Assembly: GCF_002210165.1 (NCBI RefSeq)
Contig: NZ_AQQP01000004.1
Location: 1-64,000, forward strand
Direction: 5' to 3'
Source of the DNA: Phaeobacter sp. 22II1-1F12B
GTDB taxonomy: Bacteria > Pseudomonadota > Alphaproteobacteria > Rhodobacterales > Rhodobacteraceae
DNA: 64,000 bases
The notes beneath the pieces were generated by a model. That model did not search any database. It saw only the letters and a list, made by a program, of their open reading frames with translations, and had not been told where the DNA came from. The translations under genes and the position numbers were made by a program. Positions 1-8,976 of the stretch are shown here, piece by piece. Position 1 is the first letter of the stretch. Each line of letters opens with the position of its first letter.

Positions 1-708
1 GAAATCGGTCATGCCGAAACGGGTCGCCATCTCGACCTTGCCGGGGTTCAGATCGACGCCGACGATCTGGTCGGCGCCTGCCAGACGCAGGCCCTGGATC
101 ACGTTCAGACCGATGCCGCCGAGGCCAAAGACCACCGCGCGCGAGCCGATCTCGACCTTGGCGGTGTAGATCACGGCGCCGATACCGGTGGTGACGCCGC
201 AGCCGATATAGCAGACCTTGTCGAAAGGCGCGTCGGGGTTGATCTTGGCAAGGCTGACCTCGGGCAGAACCGTGTGATTGGCAAAGGTCGAGCAGCCCAT
301 GTAGTGCAGGATCGGCGTGCCATCGAGCATGGAAAACCGGCTGGTGCCGTCGGGCATCAGGCCCTGCCCTTGGGTCGCGCGGACTTTCTGGCAGAGGTTG
401 GTTTTCGGGTTGAGACAGTATTCGCACTCGCGGCATTCGGCGGTGTAGAGCGGGATCACGTGGTCGCCGGGTTTGAGGCTTGTGACGCCGGGCCCGACCT
501 CGAGCACCACGCCCGCGCCCTCATGGCCGAGGATCGCCGGGAACAGACCTTCGGGATCGGCGCCCGAGAGGGTGAATTCGTCGGTGTGGCAGATGCCGGT
601 GGCCTTGATCTCGACCAGAACCTCGCCCGCCTTCGGACCTTCGAGATTCACCTCCATGATTTCAAGCGGTTTGCCGGCTTCAACGGCGACTGCGGCGCGG
701 GTTCGCAT
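1..708 (-). CDS. frmA: S-(hydroxymethyl)glutathione dehydrogenase / class III alcohol dehydrogenase (3' end outside window)
   Basis: The gene encodes the zinc- and NAD-dependent enzyme that oxidises S-hydroxymethylglutathione to S-formylglutathione in cytosolic formaldehyde detoxification. The first 236 codons are visible; the rest lies beyond the left edge. The translation shows the catalytic-zinc cysteine in ATGICHTDE, the GHEGAG motif, the four-cysteine structural zinc loop ([15 protein letters not shown]) and the Rossmann start [11 protein letters not shown]. The start is the ATG at 708, with GGAGAA about 6 nt upstream. A formate dehydrogenase alpha subunit at 48.9 kb could act further down the same C1 route, but the two are not in one operon. 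Confidence 0.95.
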   Translation of the reverse strand, partial: MRTRAAVAVEAGKPLEIMEVNLEGPKAGEVLVEIKATGICHTDEFTLSGADPEGLFPAILGHEGAGVVLEVGPGVTSLKPGDHVIPLYTAECRECEYCLNPKTNLCQKVRATQGQGLMPDGTSRFSMLDGTPILHYMGCSTFANHTVLPEVSLAKINPDAPFDKVCYIGCGVTTGIGAVIYTAKVEIGSRAVVFGLGGIGLNVIQGLRLAGADQIVGVDLNPGKVEMATRFGMTDF

Positions 709-806
709 TGGCGGTTCTCCTTGGGTAAACAATTTCTGCCCTAACTGTGGCAGTTGTGAAAAATCTGCAAGATGTTGTTCGATCAAATCGGGGTTTGCGA
801 TGAAAT

Positions 807-2837
807 TCAGTCAAGCCGAATGGTTATGCGGTCCGATGCTCCTTTTGAATCGGTGACGGTGAAAGTCGAAAATCCGATGCCGGGGCTTGGTATCTCGATC
901 TCGCGCCGGTGCTGGGCGCGGGCCACCGGCGCACCATTCGCAAGGATGAGAAAGGGCGCGACGCCGCCGCGCAGTTTGAGGGTCACCCGACCGTTGTCCG
1001 ATGGCAGGCGCGCGCCGTCCGGGGGAAAGGCCAGCTCGAAACGATCCGCGCTTGCAAAGACCTCGCTGCGGGCGCGGAACCGTTGCAGCGGCGCGGGCAG
1101 ATCGGCGCTATGGGTGATGAGCGTGGCGGGCGGGGGCGGCGGCAACCTGTCGAACGCGGGCTTGAGGCGTCCGAAGGCTTCGAACAGAACCGGCGCCGCC
1201 ACATCGCCGCCGAAAGCGCCGGGAACGGGTGTGCCATCGGGGCGGCCCATCCAGACGCCGATCACGTGACGCCCGTCGAAACCGATCGCCCATGTGTCGC
1301 GGTGCCCATAAGATGTCCCGGTTTTGTAGGCCAGAACCCCGGCCCGCGCGCCGGGGGGCGGGGGCAGCCCGGCAAGGATGTTTCCGACCTGCCATGCCGC
1401 TTCAGTAGAGAGTAATCGGGTTGAATTGCTGCGGTGCAGCGTGGATTCTTCGCTGCGCAGCGAAACGGCTTCGCCACCGTTTGCGAGTGCAGCATAAAGT
1501 TGGACGAGATCGTGCAGGCTGATACCCAGACCACCCAATGAAACAGCGAGTCCCGGCTTGTTGCCGGGGATATGGAGTTCCGCACCGGAGCGTTCAAGCG
1601 CAGCGGTGATCCGCGCCGGACCAAGCGCGTCTGTTAGCTTTACCACCGGGATATTCAGCGATTGCTGCAGTGCAGCGCGAACGCGGATATCGCCGCGAAA
1701 CTGGCCGTCGAAATTCTGCGGCGCGTAGGTGCCGAACTGGACCGGACCGTCGTGGATCAGGGTCTCGGGATGCGCCAAACCCTGATCGAAGGCCAGCCCG
1801 TAGATCAGCGGTTTCAGCAGCGACCCGGGTGAACGGATCGCGCGGGTCATGTCGACGAAGCCTTCGCGCTGCGCCGCACCGCTGTAACCGGGCGAGCCGA
1901 CCGAGGCGAGGATCCGACCGCTTTGATGATCGGCGACGATCACCGCGGCCGAGATGCGCGACCCGGCCCGGCGGGCGGCGTCATGCACAAGGTTCTCCAT
2001 GCGCGACTGGATCCCTGCGTCCAACGTCAGGTCATGGCGTGGGGCCCCGTCGCGCAGGCGGTCGGCCAGATGCGCGGCGAGTTGCGGGAAGGGACGCTGG
2101 CGGTCGGGGAGCACTTCCTCACGATCTGCAGTCCGTGGCAAGATTCCCTCTCCGGCGAGTCGGTCGAGCACGCGGTTGCGTGCTGCGCGTGCTGCTTTGG
2201 GGTGTCGGTCGGGTCGACGGCTTTCGGGCGATTGCGGCAGCGCGATCAGCAGTGCAGCCTGCGCCGGGGTCAGGCGTTTAGGTTCCTTGCCGAACCATGC
2301 GAGCGATCCGGCGCGGATACCTTCGAGATTGCCGCCAAAGGGCGCGTGGGTCAGGTAGAGATCGAGGATACGTTCCTTGTCCAGCCGCCGTTCGAGGGCC
2401 AGCGCCACCCGCATCTGGCGCAGCTTGCCGGCCCATCTGCCGGTTGGGCCGTCTTCGATCAGCCGGGCCACCTGCATGGTCAGGGTCGAGCCACCGGAAA
2501 CCGTCTGCCCGTTCGCGATGGCCTGTCCGACAGCGCGCAGCAGGGCCAGCGGATCGACGCCCCGGTGGCTGGCAAAGCGGCGGTCCTCGTAGCGGACCAG
2601 CATCCGGATATAGGCCGGGTCCACCTCGGACGCGGTCACCGGCAAGCGCCAGAGGCCGTCACCCACCTGGAACGCGCGCAGCAGCACACCGTTGCGGTCG
2701 CGTATCTCTGGTGAGGTCTCGGCAAGCACCGGCGGCAGCACGGTCGCATCAACCCAGCGGTCGAAGGCATCGCGTCCGGCCCCGGCCAATCCCAGCAGCA
2801 CCACGGCCGCAAAAAGCAGCCGCGCGGGGTTACGCAT
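807..2837 (-). CDS. pbpC: Penicillin-binding protein 1C, bifunctional glycosyltransferase/transpeptidase
   Basis: This 676-residue inner-membrane enzyme polymerises and cross-links peptidoglycan. An N-terminal hydrophobic segment (about 7-21) is followed by a GT51 domain with the catalytic glutamate in EDRRF (E84) and GGSTLTMQ. The transpeptidase domain has SPGSLLKP (SxxK serine), SLN (SxN) and KTGTS (KTG). The C-terminal part after about 580 matches the PBP1C-specific extension. It overlaps the upstream DUF1089 gene by 8 nt and is third in a coupled set with alpha-2-macroglobulin. Pairing of PBP1C with an A2M is a known arrangement, where the A2M is thought to trap proteases entering through damaged envelope that PBP1C repairs. 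Confidence 0.95.
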   Translation of the reverse strand: MRNPARLLFAAVVLLGLAGAGRDAFDRWVDATVLPPVLAETSPEIRDRNGVLLRAFQVGDGLWRLPVTASEVDPAYIRMLVRYEDRRFASHRGVDPLALLRAVGQAIANGQTVSGGSTLTMQVARLIEDGPTGRWAGKLRQMRVALALERRLDKERILDLYLTHAPFGGNLEGIRAGSLAWFGKEPKRLTPAQAALLIALPQSPESRRPDRHPKAARAARNRVLDRLAGEGILPRTADREEVLPDRQRPFPQLAAHLADRLRDGAPRHDLTLDAGIQSRMENLVHDAARRAGSRISAAVIVADHQSGRILASVGSPGYSGAAQREGFVDMTRAIRSPGSLLKPLIYGLAFDQGLAHPETLIHDGPVQFGTYAPQNFDGQFRGDIRVRAALQQSLNIPVVKLTDALGPARITAALERSGAELHIPGNKPGLAVSLGGLGISLHDLVQLYAALANGGEAVSLRSEESTLHRSNSTRLLSTEAAWQVGNILAGLPPPPGARAGVLAYKTGTSYGHRDTWAIGFDGRHVIGVWMGRPDGTPVPGAFGGDVAAPVLFEAFGRLKPAFDRLPPPPPATLITHSADLPAPLQRFRARSEVFASADRFELAFPPDGARLPSDNGRVTLKLRGGVAPFLILANGAPVARAQHRREIEIPSPGIGFSTFTVTDSKGASDRITIRLD

Positions 2838-3384
2838 CGACCCAACCTTCCCAGAGGCCGGGGTAGCTGAGGACGAAGCCGCTGGCGTGGACCTTCAGCT
2901 CGGCGGCAAAGCCGGGCGAGGAATAGGCGAAATGCTCCGGTCCGGTGCGGGCATAGCTTTGATCGAGCGGCTTCAGTTCGTCCAGTTCCGGCACCAGCCA
3001 TGCGGCGCTGACGTTGATCGGCGCGGGGCTGTCGATGGACAGGCGGCGCAGCGGCAAAAGGTTCGTCGCGGGCGTAAAGCTGAGGTCGATGTCGCGGGCG
3101 AAATCCAGCGCGCGTTGCGGCTTGTCGTTCAGGAACCAGCCCGAGGCATGGCGCTGGATGCGGATTGCGATGCTTTCCCCCGCGCGTGAGCCGACGACAT
3201 CGGCCGAGAGGGTCGACCAGTCTTCGTCGCAGCGCACGGCATAGATGAGCGAGGTTTCGATCTCTTTCTCCAACCACTTCGCCTGACCGCTCAGCATCCA
3301 GCCGTGGTCGAGCCGTGAGAGGGTGCAACGGTCGGTCCCGTTATGGTCGAGCCGTCGCCAGTTTGCCATTGCGAGCCCGGTCAT
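2830..3384 (-). CDS. Putative glycolipid-binding protein (DUF1089 family)
   Basis: This 184-residue protein has no signal peptide or membrane segment. It is rich in beta-type sequence, including WRRLD, LSRLDHGWMLSG, the W/F-rich stretch HASGWFLNDK and a C-terminal SYPGLWEGW. This resembles the PF06475 'putative glycolipid-binding' family, a lipocalin-like fold; the assignment is from memory of the family. The ATG overlaps the A2M stop by 4 nt (ATGA) and the end overlaps pbpC by 8 nt, so all three genes are probably translated from one message. A start at 3369 (MANWRR) is also possible. A role in envelope lipid or glycan binding is inferred only from family and context. Confidence 0.7.
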   Translation of the reverse strand: MTGLAMANWRRLDHNGTDRCTLSRLDHGWMLSGQAKWLEKEIETSLIYAVRCDEDWSTLSADVVGSRAGESIAIRIQRHASGWFLNDKPQRALDFARDIDLSFTPATNLLPLRRLSIDSPAPINVSAAWLVPELDELKPLDQSYARTGPEHFAYSSPGFAAELKVHASGFVLSYPGLWEGWVDA

Positions 3385-6300
3385 TCGGAAACCGCGATCT
3401 GGCTGGTGGCCGTGCGGGCTCGGTAGCGGGGGCGGTACATGTCCTCGACCGTGGCGGCGGGATGGTGGAAAGTTCCCGGCGTTACGGCGCGCGCGATATA
3501 GGCGAGCGTCACGGGACGTGTGTTGCGCATATCGACGGCCGAGACAAAGCGGTCGCTGCGGAATTCGCTGTGCTCGGCTTCTGAGAGATCAAGCCAGCCG
3601 AGCGCCCCGATATCGCCTGAACGCAGCAGGTTGGGGTTGTCGATCTCAATCCCGGCGGGCAGCGGATCGTCGAGGATCAGCCGCGCCTCGGCCCCTTCGA
3701 ACGGCGTCACCCTTAGAACGGTCACAAAACGCTCGCCCACGGCAAAGCTGTCGCCGTCAAGCGGTTGACCATCAAGGTCATAAAAGCTGCGTTCGATGCT
3801 GTAGCCGGTGCCGCCGGCATCCGGCGGGGTGATCGGAATGCCCGAGGTGGTCAGGGTGATCTCGGTCGCCTGCCCGTCCTCTGTGCTAAGCGAGAGGCTA
3901 TCCGCGCTGTCCTGTTCGAGGATTTCGACAAAGGGGCCGTTTACCGGCGCGCCATTGACCCGCAGGCCCGAGCCGCTGGGCCGGTCGATCAGCGCCTTGG
4001 CCGCCATGAGCGACCACGCGGATTCCTGGGTCGAGAGCCTTTCAGGAGAAGTGGTGACGCGGATGGTCAGCGCCTCGGCATCGACGGCGGTGCTGCCCGC
4101 TTCGGTCGCGAGCGCCAGAACGGCGGCGCTGTCCCGCAGCGTGGTGCCGTAATCCGCGCGCCAGACCGGGGCGTCGTTATCCGTCCGCGCCAGGCGGTTG
4201 GCCGCACGGGCGAACATCGCATCGGCACGGGTCTGATCGCCATAGGCGGCCAGCGCGGCGCCGATCTGGGCGACGGCCAGCGGGGTGGCGAAATCGTCCG
4301 CCTTCACATCGGCATAGTAGCGCAGGTCACCCATGGCTGCCGCGCCTTCACGGGCGAGGACCAGCAGCGCATAGGCGACGTCTTCGCCGCCATTGTCGAA
4401 ATCGGGCGCGTAATTTATCCGGTTGCGCAGGTTGTCCATCGCCATGCGAAAAGCGATATCCGGCACGCTATGACCTTCGGCGCGGGCACGGCTGAGGAAA
4501 TCGGCCACGTAGGCATCCAGCCAGAAGTCGCCGGATTCAGCACGCCACAGACCAAAGGCGCCGTTCGGGCTTTGCCGCGTCAACACGCGGGCTATGGCCG
4601 CGTCGATACGGTCGTCGATGTCGGCAGCGGTGCCAAGCCCGGTCGCCTCGGCCACCGAGGACAGGTAGAGCAGCGGCATCGCCTGCGAGGTCACCTGTTC
4701 GGTGCAGCCATAGGGATAGCGGTCAAGCGCGTCGAGCAGGCCGGGCGCGTCGAACCGGGCCAACGGACCGGCAGAGATCATCGCCTTGCCGGTGCCGGGC
4801 TTCATTTCCGAAAAGACGTCGCTCGTGAACTCAAAGGCGTCCCCGGCAGAGAGGGTAAACCGGCGGGTCTGCGAGATGACCGGGTCATTCGCCCGCACCG
4901 GCAGGCGCAGTGTCTGGCGCAGGATCGTGCCATCGGGCGTGGTCAGCACCACGTCAAAGCTCGGATCGCCAACGGTGCTGGCGCTGACCGGCACGGTGAA
5001 GGAGGCCTTGGCCTTGTCGGCCAGATCAAATGGCGCCGGGGCGGTGCCGATATTCAGCCCTTCGCCGATATTTTCGATGGTCAGCCGCATCTGGCCAGTG
5101 GGGCCATCGGCATGGGTGACGTCCAGCAGGATACGGCTCTCGTCGCCGGGCGCGAGGAAGCGCGGGACGGAGGCATTCACCACCACCGGATCGCGCACCG
5201 TCATGTCGCGTTCGGCCTGGCCGACCGCATCGCGCGACCATGCCACCGCCATCACTCGCACGGTGCCGTTGAAGGCGGGGAGGTCGATTGTCACCTCTGC
5301 CGTGCCATCAGGTCCGACCTGCACCGGGCCAGAGAACTGAGCCATGAGGTCCTGGGTTGGCGGCGGCGATTGCAGCCGCGCGCCCTGATCCGCGTCGCCG
5401 CCGGAGCGGACGATGCCCATCGCGCCATTGCCGGGGTCGATCAGGCGACCGTAGATATCCCGCATCTCGACGCCAAGACGGCGCTGGCCAAAATAATAGG
5501 CCGAGGGATCGGGGCTCTCAAATCCGGTCAGGTTGAGGATGCCAAGATCGACGGCAGCGAGCGTCAGCCAGACCTCTTCGCCCTCGGGCGCGTCAGCGAT
5601 GGTGACGTTTACGGCCTGCGATTGCCGGGGTCTCGCGACATCCGGCGCGTCGATGGAGACGGCGAGCTGCTTGTCACCGGGGGCGATGGCCGCATGGGCA
5701 ATGCCAAGGCTGCGGGTCGGGGTCTGGTCGTCCATTTCCTGCATCGGACGCAGCACGGTTGCGGTGACATAGGCACCGGTCCCCCAGTCTTCGGTCACCT
5801 CCAGCGGGACGGTCGCGGTACCTTCGGCAAGTTCCACAACCTGCCGGGCAATCACGTGGTTCGAAACAACCGAGATCAGCGCGGTGCCCGGCGCGCGCGG
5901 CACCAGCCGTAGCATGGCGGTGTCGCCGATGGTGTAATCCGCGCGATCGAGCGACATTTCCAGCCGGTCCGGCGTGTCAGCGCTTTCGCCACCGCCATAC
6001 CATCCGGCGGAGAAGCTCACGGAGCTGGCCGTATAGGGGCCGTCGATGCGTTCGACGATCAGCTCGTATTCGCCCCAGTCCACGGTCTCGGCCAGTTCAA
6101 GCTGCACGTCGCTTAGGCTGGCTTCGCCGGTGGCGATGCGGGTGCGGCGGGTTGTGGGTTCCCAGTTCCAGTTGCCGTATTGCTGATACCATTGATAGCG
6201 GGTCTCGACGCGGTTCAGGGTCCATTTCACCCGCATCGCCTGCGGGGACAGATCGGGCGCGAGACCGATCAGATTGAATCGTGCCTGCTGGCCTTCGCCC

Positions 6301-8819
6301 AGAACATCCGTAAACAGCGGCCTGATCCCGATGACAGGGCTGTCGGGCAGGACCGGTGCGGTCAGGCGGCGTTCCACCGGGCGGGCCGCGCCATCGGCAA
6401 CGCGGGCGATGATCGTCAATTCCTGCGGCCGTTCGGCGCTGGCCGGGTCGGGGAGTTCGACGGGGAAGGCGGCCTTGCCCTGCGCATCGGTGCGACCGCC
6501 GGAGAAGTAGCGCGCGCGGGGAGAGCTGTCTTCGTCGTGTCGGCCAAAGCGATAGCCGGGCCAGCCCTCAAGCTCGGTCGCGGCGGTCAGTATCGCTTCG
6601 CCTTCGACGGTCAGGCCGGCACCGGGCGCGCCAAAGAGGTAGCGCGCGTCAAGCGTCAGGGTCGGTGTGGATCCGAGCCGGACAGGGCCGTCGGCAAGGG
6701 CAAGGTCATAGTCGATCCGCTCGGGGATGAAATCCTCGACCAGCAGGGTCTGGCTTGCCACCGGTTCCGCATCGGGGGCAGTGCGGATCGCCAGCCGCCA
6801 AGTGCCGCGCGGCACGGCGGGGCCGGTCGGAAAGTCGAACACATGGCCGCCAAGATGCCCGCCATCCGAAATCAGGCGGCTGTATTCCACCCCATCGGGT
6901 CTGGTCAGGATCGCGATCAGCGGCAGACCCTCGATCGCGGCGATGTCGGCATCGCGCGACAGAACGGTCGCGTGGATGGTTTCGCCCGCGCGATAGGCGC
7001 CCCGGTCGGTGGTCAGGAAAACATCGACGGGGCCAGCGGGCGCACGCCCTTCCACCCCACGGTCCGACAGGTCAAAGGCCGGATCGGTAAGCGACAGGAA
7101 CCCCATGTCGCTGTCGCCATCCTCGGCCAGCAGCAGGGCCGGGGCGGCGGCATTCGTGCCACGTGTCAGGCCGGGTTCGAAGCGCGCCATGCCGTCGACG
7201 TCGGTGGTGGCAGTCGCCAGCACTGCGTTCGCGCGCGAGACCAGGCGGAGTGTTACACCCTCGCGGGGTTGCGCGTCCGACAGCCCGCGCAGGGACACAT
7301 GCAGCCCGTCGGTGCCGGATACTGTCGATATCCCCAGATCGGAGAGCACGAACCACTGCGTGGCCGAGGGGCTGTCATCGGGGTTCGCACCACTGACACG
7401 GGCGGTCAGCGCATAGATGCCGGGGGCCTGACCTGCGATAGCCTCGCCCATCGGCAGGCGGGTGGTCATGTCGCGGTTCAATTCGCTCTGGACCTCGGCG
7501 GTGCCGGTCCAGATTTCCTCGGCGATATCGGTGGAAAAGCTTTCGAGCTGCCATTGCGACAGGGGACGACCGAAATATTCCTCTTGCATGGTGCGGAGCA
7601 GGTTGCGGTCGCTGACGCGGCGCAGGGTCAGGTCGAGCTTGCCGGTATTGACCGTCTCGACCGGCAGGGCGGCATTGGCGGATTTCGGCAGAACATAGGC
7701 GCGGCCCGGAAAGCTGACGCCGGGCGACCGGTCGCGGACATATTGCGTGACCTCGACCGATTTGGAGAGCGTTTCGCCGCTGGCGGCGGGCAGACCCTGC
7801 CGCAGGGTGAGACGATAGCGCTGGCCATGTTCCACCCCGTCGACGCAAAGCTGCGCATCCTCGACCTGAACGACAAGGGTGGCATCGCCGGTTTGCACAT
7901 AGGGTTCGTAATCCACACCCGCCTTGACCAGCGGTTCAGAGAACCGGGCGCAGATGCGCGGCGCGGCGCTGTCACTTTCAACCGAGGTATCCGTCACGCG
8001 GAACCCGTATTGCCCGATGGCCCGGTCAAGCGTGGTGCGGATGTCGTCGCGATCCTGTTCGCTCAGCGCAAGCCGCAGCGCCGGGATCATGTCGCGCCCG
8101 CGCCCGAGCGCCTCTAGCGCCTCGGCGAGCGTCGCCATTGACGTGGCGCGGCCTGCTTCGTTTTCGCCTCGGAGATAGCCGTTGATCGCGGCGCTGGTGG
8201 CACGGGTCTGGTAGTTGCGCCGGTCGTTGCGGTTATCGGTTTCGATATCCAGCAGCAGGCGCGCGTATTCGTTCCAGAGATCGGCCCGGTCCGACAGGGC
8301 AAGCGCCGCGCCGGTCCATGCCATCGCCTGCACCGTGTTGCCCTGCGCGCGGCGGTCGCGGGCGTTTGACAGCATGGTTTCAAGATCTTCGCCATTGCCC
8401 GCGTGACCAAGCCCAAGTTCGCGGCCCTGACGGGTGGCGCGGTCGAGATCTTCTTCGCCAAGGAAACCCAGCGCGGCGCGGCGTGTTTCGCCCGCCCGGA
8501 TCACCGAGGGGCTCGAGATCAGCTTGACTGCGGAAAAGGCCCCGGCAAAGGCGCTGCGTTCGGTGACGCCCCGCTTGGGAAAGCAGGCGTTCGAGCGTGA
8601 ATTGAAGGTAAAGGCGTTGCATTCGGTATTGGCAGAGCAGGCGCGCACGCAGCTTGGCAGATCGGTGTCGAACAGGTTGTCGAGATCGGCGCCATAGAAA
8701 TCGGTATCGCGGGTCGCGAAATAGCGGAAATCCGGAATCAGGGATTGCGCCGTGGCCGCTACGGTCAGGGACAAAATCGTTAGAAAGCCAATCAAAATAA
8801 GCTTGGCGAAACGCATCAT
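3381..8819 (-). CDS. yfhM: Bacterial alpha-2-macroglobulin with N-terminal PAN/apple-like domain
   Basis: This is a 1812-residue secreted protease-trap protein. The start is set at 8819 (MMRFAKL) because a Sec signal peptide with cleavage near TAQS follows and GGAG lies upstream; a longer in-frame extension to 9200 is ignored. Residues about 30-100 form a small cysteine-containing PAN/apple-like domain (SCVRACSANTECNAF), followed by the MG-domain region. The bait/thioester part carries YPYGCTEQ, a canonical CxEQ thioester (C1372, E1374, Q1375), and then an alpha/alpha-toroid-like region. Unlike E. coli YfhM there is no lipobox, so it is probably soluble in the periplasm. It is the first gene of the A2M-DUF1089-pbpC set. 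Confidence 0.93.
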   Translation of the reverse strand: MMRFAKLILIGFLTILSLTVAATAQSLIPDFRYFATRDTDFYGADLDNLFDTDLPSCVRACSANTECNAFTFNSRSNACFPKRGVTERSAFAGAFSAVKLISSPSVIRAGETRRAALGFLGEEDLDRATRQGRELGLGHAGNGEDLETMLSNARDRRAQGNTVQAMAWTGAALALSDRADLWNEYARLLLDIETDNRNDRRNYQTRATSAAINGYLRGENEAGRATSMATLAEALEALGRGRDMIPALRLALSEQDRDDIRTTLDRAIGQYGFRVTDTSVESDSAAPRICARFSEPLVKAGVDYEPYVQTGDATLVVQVEDAQLCVDGVEHGQRYRLTLRQGLPAASGETLSKSVEVTQYVRDRSPGVSFPGRAYVLPKSANAALPVETVNTGKLDLTLRRVSDRNLLRTMQEEYFGRPLSQWQLESFSTDIAEEIWTGTAEVQSELNRDMTTRLPMGEAIAGQAPGIYALTARVSGANPDDSPSATQWFVLSDLGISTVSGTDGLHVSLRGLSDAQPREGVTLRLVSRANAVLATATTDVDGMARFEPGLTRGTNAAAPALLLAEDGDSDMGFLSLTDPAFDLSDRGVEGRAPAGPVDVFLTTDRGAYRAGETIHATVLSRDADIAAIEGLPLIAILTRPDGVEYSRLISDGGHLGGHVFDFPTGPAVPRGTWRLAIRTAPDAEPVASQTLLVEDFIPERIDYDLALADGPVRLGSTPTLTLDARYLFGAPGAGLTVEGEAILTAATELEGWPGYRFGRHDEDSSPRARYFSGGRTDAQGKAAFPVELPDPASAERPQELTIIARVADGAARPVERRLTAPVLPDSPVIGIRPLFTDVLGEGQQARFNLIGLAPDLSPQAMRVKWTLNRVETRYQWYQQYGNWNWEPTTRRTRIATGEASLSDVQLELAETVDWGEYELIVERIDGPYTASSVSFSAGWYGGGESADTPDRLEMSLDRADYTIGDTAMLRLVPRAPGTALISVVSNHVIARQVVELAEGTATVPLEVTEDWGTGAYVTATVLRPMQEMDDQTPTRSLGIAHAAIAPGDKQLAVSIDAPDVARPRQSQAVNVTIADAPEGEEVWLTLAAVDLGILNLTGFESPDPSAYYFGQRRLGVEMRDIYGRLIDPGNGAMGIVRSGGDADQGARLQSPPPTQDLMAQFSGPVQVGPDGTAEVTIDLPAFNGTVRVMAVAWSRDAVGQAERDMTVRDPVVVNASVPRFLAPGDESRILLDVTHADGPTGQMRLTIENIGEGLNIGTAPAPFDLADKAKASFTVPVSASTVGDPSFDVVLTTPDGTILRQTLRLPVRANDPVISQTRRFTLSAGDAFEFTSDVFSEMKPGTGKAMISAGPLARFDAPGLLDALDRYPYGCTEQVTSQAMPLLYLSSVAEATGLGTAADIDDRIDAAIARVLTRQSPNGAFGLWRAESGDFWLDAYVADFLSRARAEGHSVPDIAFRMAMDNLRNRINYAPDFDNGGEDVAYALLVLAREGAAAMGDLRYYADVKADDFATPLAVAQIGAALAAYGDQTRADAMFARAANRLARTDNDAPVWRADYGTTLRDSAAVLALATEAGSTAVDAEALTIRVTTSPERLSTQESAWSLMAAKALIDRPSGSGLRVNGAPVNGPFVEILEQDSADSLSLSTEDGQATEITLTTSGIPITPPDAGGTGYSIERSFYDLDGQPLDGDSFAVGERFVTVLRVTPFEGAEARLILDDPLPAGIEIDNPNLLRSGDIGALGWLDLSEAEHSEFRSDRFVSAVDMRNTRPVTLAYIARAVTPGTFHHPAATVEDMYRPRYRARTATSQIAVSE

Positions 8820-8976
8820 AAAAATATCTCCATTCCAATATAGTTCAGGGTCGCATTTAAGCGCGTCACTGGCAAGAACCCCTGCTGTCACCTCCCGTTT
8901 AAGCCCATATTCACCTGCGCGTCCGATGCTGCGCTTTGTGTGATGTATTTCAGGATCGGGGCGGAGCGATAAGGCC

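Noticed and set aside
3765-5912. 715-codon plus-strand ORF
   Set aside because: It lies antisense to the alpha-2-macroglobulin gene, has an R/G/H-rich composition typical of a shadow frame, and matches no family.
6180-8117. 645-codon plus-strand ORF
   Set aside because: Antisense shadow of the alpha-2-macroglobulin gene.
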